The notes under the pieces were generated by a model that worked only from the letters and a program-made list of their open reading frames with translations, had not been told where the DNA came from and searched no databases. Of a DNA stretch of 64,000 bases, positions 61,601 to 64,000 are shown one piece after another (the first letter of the stretch is position 1; every line of letters begins with the position of its first letter). This DNA comes from Baylisascaris procyonis. Lineage: Eukaryota; Nematoda; Chromadorea; Rhabditida; Ascarididae. Made by a program: the position numbers and the translations under genes. Location: contig JAZARR010000059.1 of assembly GCA_037389465.1 (NCBI GenBank), forward strand, positions 6,967,001-7,031,000, read 5' to 3'.

Positions 61601-62403
61601 AAACGTAAAAACTAAAGTCTGTGAAGGATTTCGTTAATCAAAATTTTAATACCCTGTCTATCAAAATAGACGAACTTATACACAAATTCTAGTTTGCTAA
61701 TTAAAGATCTATCTAAATATTTTTCTACTAGGAAAGTACTAAGACCTTTGTACTAGAAAAGTGCTAAATCTTTTGTAGATTTATATGAGCGTAGAATCAA
61801 TTCAAATATTAATGCAACATTGGGCTGTTTTATGTTTGTAAACATTTTATGAAACTATTTAATGGACTGAGCAAAAGTGCAAAAGCGAATATTGTGCTAG
61901 TTCCTTTGGCTCGTTTCTCCAATTGTTTGTAAAGATGTATTGTTTCGTTATTGCTTGCCCCAGATGGTACCATTATCGTTTTTATAGATGTTGGCTGTGC
62001 TGTCCGATTCCATTTTGTGTCGCCTCCTGTCAGGTTGGTTTTTGCTTTATATGGTTGTGCGTGAGGAAATAATACAGTTCTGTAGATAACATATGTAGTT
62101 GTTGAACGAGGAAGCCATAACACTCAAAAATCTTTTGAATTCAGTATTCCAAATGAGTAGGGGCATGCCTCGGATAGTTCTTAAACAACTCGGCGATGTG
62201 CCGTTGAAAAGGCCTGGAGAACAAATAACGTAAATGTGCTTAACAGCAACTAGAATTGTGGATAAATTGAATTCACAGACACTGCTTTATAACAGCGATG
62301 CAAAATATTTGAGTGGACTTCGGTGCACAATAGCTTCTTTCAGGATGTGGAACATTACTGCCCAAAATGTCGAAGGCTACTTGGCACCTATCGCCGTTTA
62401 TGA
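58662..62403 (+). CDS. LITAF-domain membrane protein, 4 exons
   Basis: LITAF-domain proteins are small zinc-binding monotopic proteins on the cytosolic face of late endosomes and lysosomes. Exons 58662-58689, 60424-60616, 61988-62033 and 62344-62403 join in phase to give 108 residues. The N-terminus has a PPAY motif (residues 5-8), the type bound by WW domains of NEDD4-family ligases. The LITAF domain covers about 38-106: a first zinc knuckle CCPHC (43-47), a hydrophobic in-plane helix (about 61-87, LLTWLICGGLALVG then CWLCCPIPFCVASC), and a second knuckle CPKC (95-98) in the family signature DVEHYCPKCRRLLGTYRR. All four metal-binding cysteines are present. The 28-nt first coding exon is short but fits by phase, start codon and PPxY content. 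Intron 1 (1.7 kb) contains another coding-like stretch, described separately. Nematodes often have many LITAF paralogues, so I give no specific symbol. Confidence 0.9.
58853..59585 (+). other. Coding-like stretch nested in LITAF intron 1, unrecognised
   Basis: Three stretches read like protein: from an ATG at 58853 through 59016 (NAPSDEIPIVTNYSITEIPE), 59365-59431 (EEVAIKRAHETSFLKKFNYE) and 59466-59585 (PSELRRPSQLCIQQVAARTT, ending HCWHNK and a stop). The first junction has a proper donor, acceptor and phase. The second would need a 34-nt intron with GTATGT and TTCAG ends, below the usual minimum, or else a frameshift separates the two parts. Joined, they give about 116 residues. The stretch does not join in frame to the LITAF first exon. 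It may be a small nested gene, a pseudogene, or chance. I recognise no family. Confidence 0.3.
61186..61670. repeat. Diverged repeated segments in LITAF intron 2
   Basis: The words GTAGAGCAATA followed by TTATTT recur near 61194 and 61494, and TTTAATACC followed by CTATCAAA recurs near 61220 and 61645. They look like remnants of an old local duplication in the AT-rich 1.4-kb intron 60617-61987. Similarity is patchy and was judged by eye. Confidence 0.35.
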
Positions 62404-62552
62404 GAACTTGTGTTAAATGCGCTTGCAAACTTACTGCATAAAAATGTTTTATGGATGTATACGTAATGAAAATTAACCACGGAGAAGTTGATAAACGAGT
62501 GCAGATGAAAACGACTTCCATTCAATCGTTAACACTATTCTCTTCATTCGTT

Positions 62553-62558
62553 AATAAA
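62553..62558 (+). terminator. Poly(A) signal AATAAA
   Basis: Canonical hexamer 150 nt after the stop codon of the LITAF gene, a typical nematode 3' UTR length, followed by a T-rich stretch at about 62590-62602. Confidence 0.65.
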
Positions 62559-64000
62559 CGGACAAAGATTGATATGAGTTTATTATTTACAATTTTTTTT
62601 CAGACAAAACGCTTTAGTATATAACAGAAAGCGAAGCAAGTTAATTAATTTCAAGTTGAATAGTCATAGTATACTTAAAATGAAATATCATTCGCACGTT
62701 TTTCAGCGGAACTCCTCGAAGCGTTATAAGCCTTTTTCGCATTTGAGCGCTATGGTGATTAATCACATTGGAGTAGCAAATGCTTTATCGGATGTGTCAA
62801 ATGTGGATGCACAACAACTGAGGACATTGAGTTTGTAACTGTAAGCGATAGCCGCAAATTGCAATGCATAAAACATTTCGCCACGCAACATTAAACAGTC
62901 CAGAGTGACGACACCGGTGAGTAATAACCGCGTAGATACAAAAAGAACGACGCAAATATTGCTATGAATGAGTTTACATATTTTCGCGGCCCAAATGAAA
63001 TTGGAATTCATTAATATGCTATGATGGATAGAGCCACTGAGGAAAATTAACAGTAGTTTACATTGCAGCACAAAGAATACCTTCTTTTAGTACTGGAGTA
63101 CTTGACAGTGGAATATCCGTCAACAATTTTGCTCATCGTTAATCGGTAAGAAGGTTGTCAAGGGTAGGTAGGCAGCTCGTGAATTGTCGCTAAGGACTTG
63201 GCAAGTTCGAAACAGTAGGCAGGTGATTATTAAAATTGGGGTCTGCACTGTGGCAAAGATGCATAATTATCCTTATCCTTCATGCTGCATCATCCTGTTG
63301 GACTGTAATCCTCATAACTGCGTCCTCCATAAAACCTGCACTATCATTTTAAAGGAACCTAAGTCGCTTGGTTATAGCCCGCAGATAAATTATTTGTTTA
63401 ATCATTGGTATGGGAAGTACGCAGAAATTTAGCAAACAATATCGAAAACGAGGCAGTTTCTGTCGTCCCTGTTGAGATCGTACGAACATCCTTTCGGTAG
63501 ACTTGGCCTGGTTATTTTAGGGCATTTCACTGCGTTGCAATAACCGTCCACACAAACTGTTCCTCCTGGACATCTCAGATTAGCGCACACTGAAATTTTT
63601 ACTTTGTTCAGGAGAGAAGGGTCTTTTATTGTATCATATCCACTGTGCTGTGTTTAGTGCCTATTGACAGCTAAGATACACCTATCTGCTTAGCATAGAA
63701 CCACTGCTTATTATGAGTCGTAGCTCTCGATCGATTAGGGAACCAGAGGCTTCCGACAATCCACCGCTCCATTGCAGATTTCCCTTTCTTTTCCTCTCAT
63801 ATTGGAAGCATTTTGCAAAGGGCTACCTCCGCAAACCGACCATCTTCCTAGGAAAACAGATTCCTTGCAATTCAGCTTAGTTAACTGTTAATTTCTTTCG
63901 CTCAACCAAGTTCGATAATTTCGCACTCCTTCATTGGCTACTCATTCCTTGTTTTATGACGAGTGAGACAAGACCATGGCCAAATTGAAAAGAGGACAGC
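62559..64000. other. Downstream flank, one exon-like stretch, otherwise no gene
   Basis: After TTTTTCAG, 62707-62838 reads RNSSKRYKPFSHLSAMVINH and on to a stop (ending QLRTLSL). It resembles a terminal exon, but I find no donor partner with a known gene, and the LITAF reading frame has already ended. A 102-codon minus-strand frame overlaps it. From 62839 to the window end I see only short background frames. Confidence 0.35.

Overview
This window is eukaryotic and almost certainly comes from a nematode. Short coding exons (about 45-310 nt) are separated by long AT-rich introns. The 3' splice sites are mostly TTTCAG/TTGCAG. Two genes start about 30 nt downstream of an acceptor-like TTTCAG, as expected for spliced-leader trans-splicing. 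The largest gene encodes a liprin-alpha whose N-terminal box (MPTISEDGVD) and triple SAM block read as nematode SYD-2. Its introns are long (the gene spans about 22 kb), which fits a parasitic-type genome better than a compact Caenorhabditis-type one. I do not assign a species.

Layout. 1-4977: no confident gene; 1260-2440 holds a coding-like stretch broken by stops and frame changes. 4978-16569 (minus): an 18-exon coiled-coil gene whose C-terminus matches CCDC186 / C. elegans CCCP-1; one intron uses a GC donor. 16602-19343: a divergent intergenic region with a 21-bp minisatellite next to the cccp-1 start and a perfect-stem hairpin. 19375-21123 (plus): a three-exon NSE2/MMS21-type SP-RING protein. 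21124-31199: 10 kb without a supported gene, with TA microsatellites, G-rich tracts, one decayed reading frame and an E-box/GATA palindrome pair upstream of syd-2. 31545-53970 (plus): syd-2, 21 exons, about 1188 residues. 53971-58661: no convincing gene except a phase-compatible candidate alternative last exon for syd-2. 58662-62403 (plus): a small LITAF-domain gene with an unexplained coding-like stretch inside its first intron. 62404-64000: one poly(A) signal and one exon-like stretch.

Function. CCCP-1 works at the trans-Golgi in dense-core vesicle biogenesis. SYD-2 organises presynaptic active zones and is linked to vesicle transport. NSE2 is a SUMO ligase of the SMC5/6 complex. LITAF-domain proteins act on late endosomal membranes. 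No pathway ties the four together, and nothing in the sequence suggests an operon. I see no mobile element with intact ends, no rRNA, tRNA or CRISPR, and nothing I can defend as a wholly new system. The points most worth testing are the alternative first and last exons proposed for syd-2, the nested reading frame in the LITAF intron, and the decayed reading frames. All exon boundaries were read by eye from splice signals and phase; no alignment was run.
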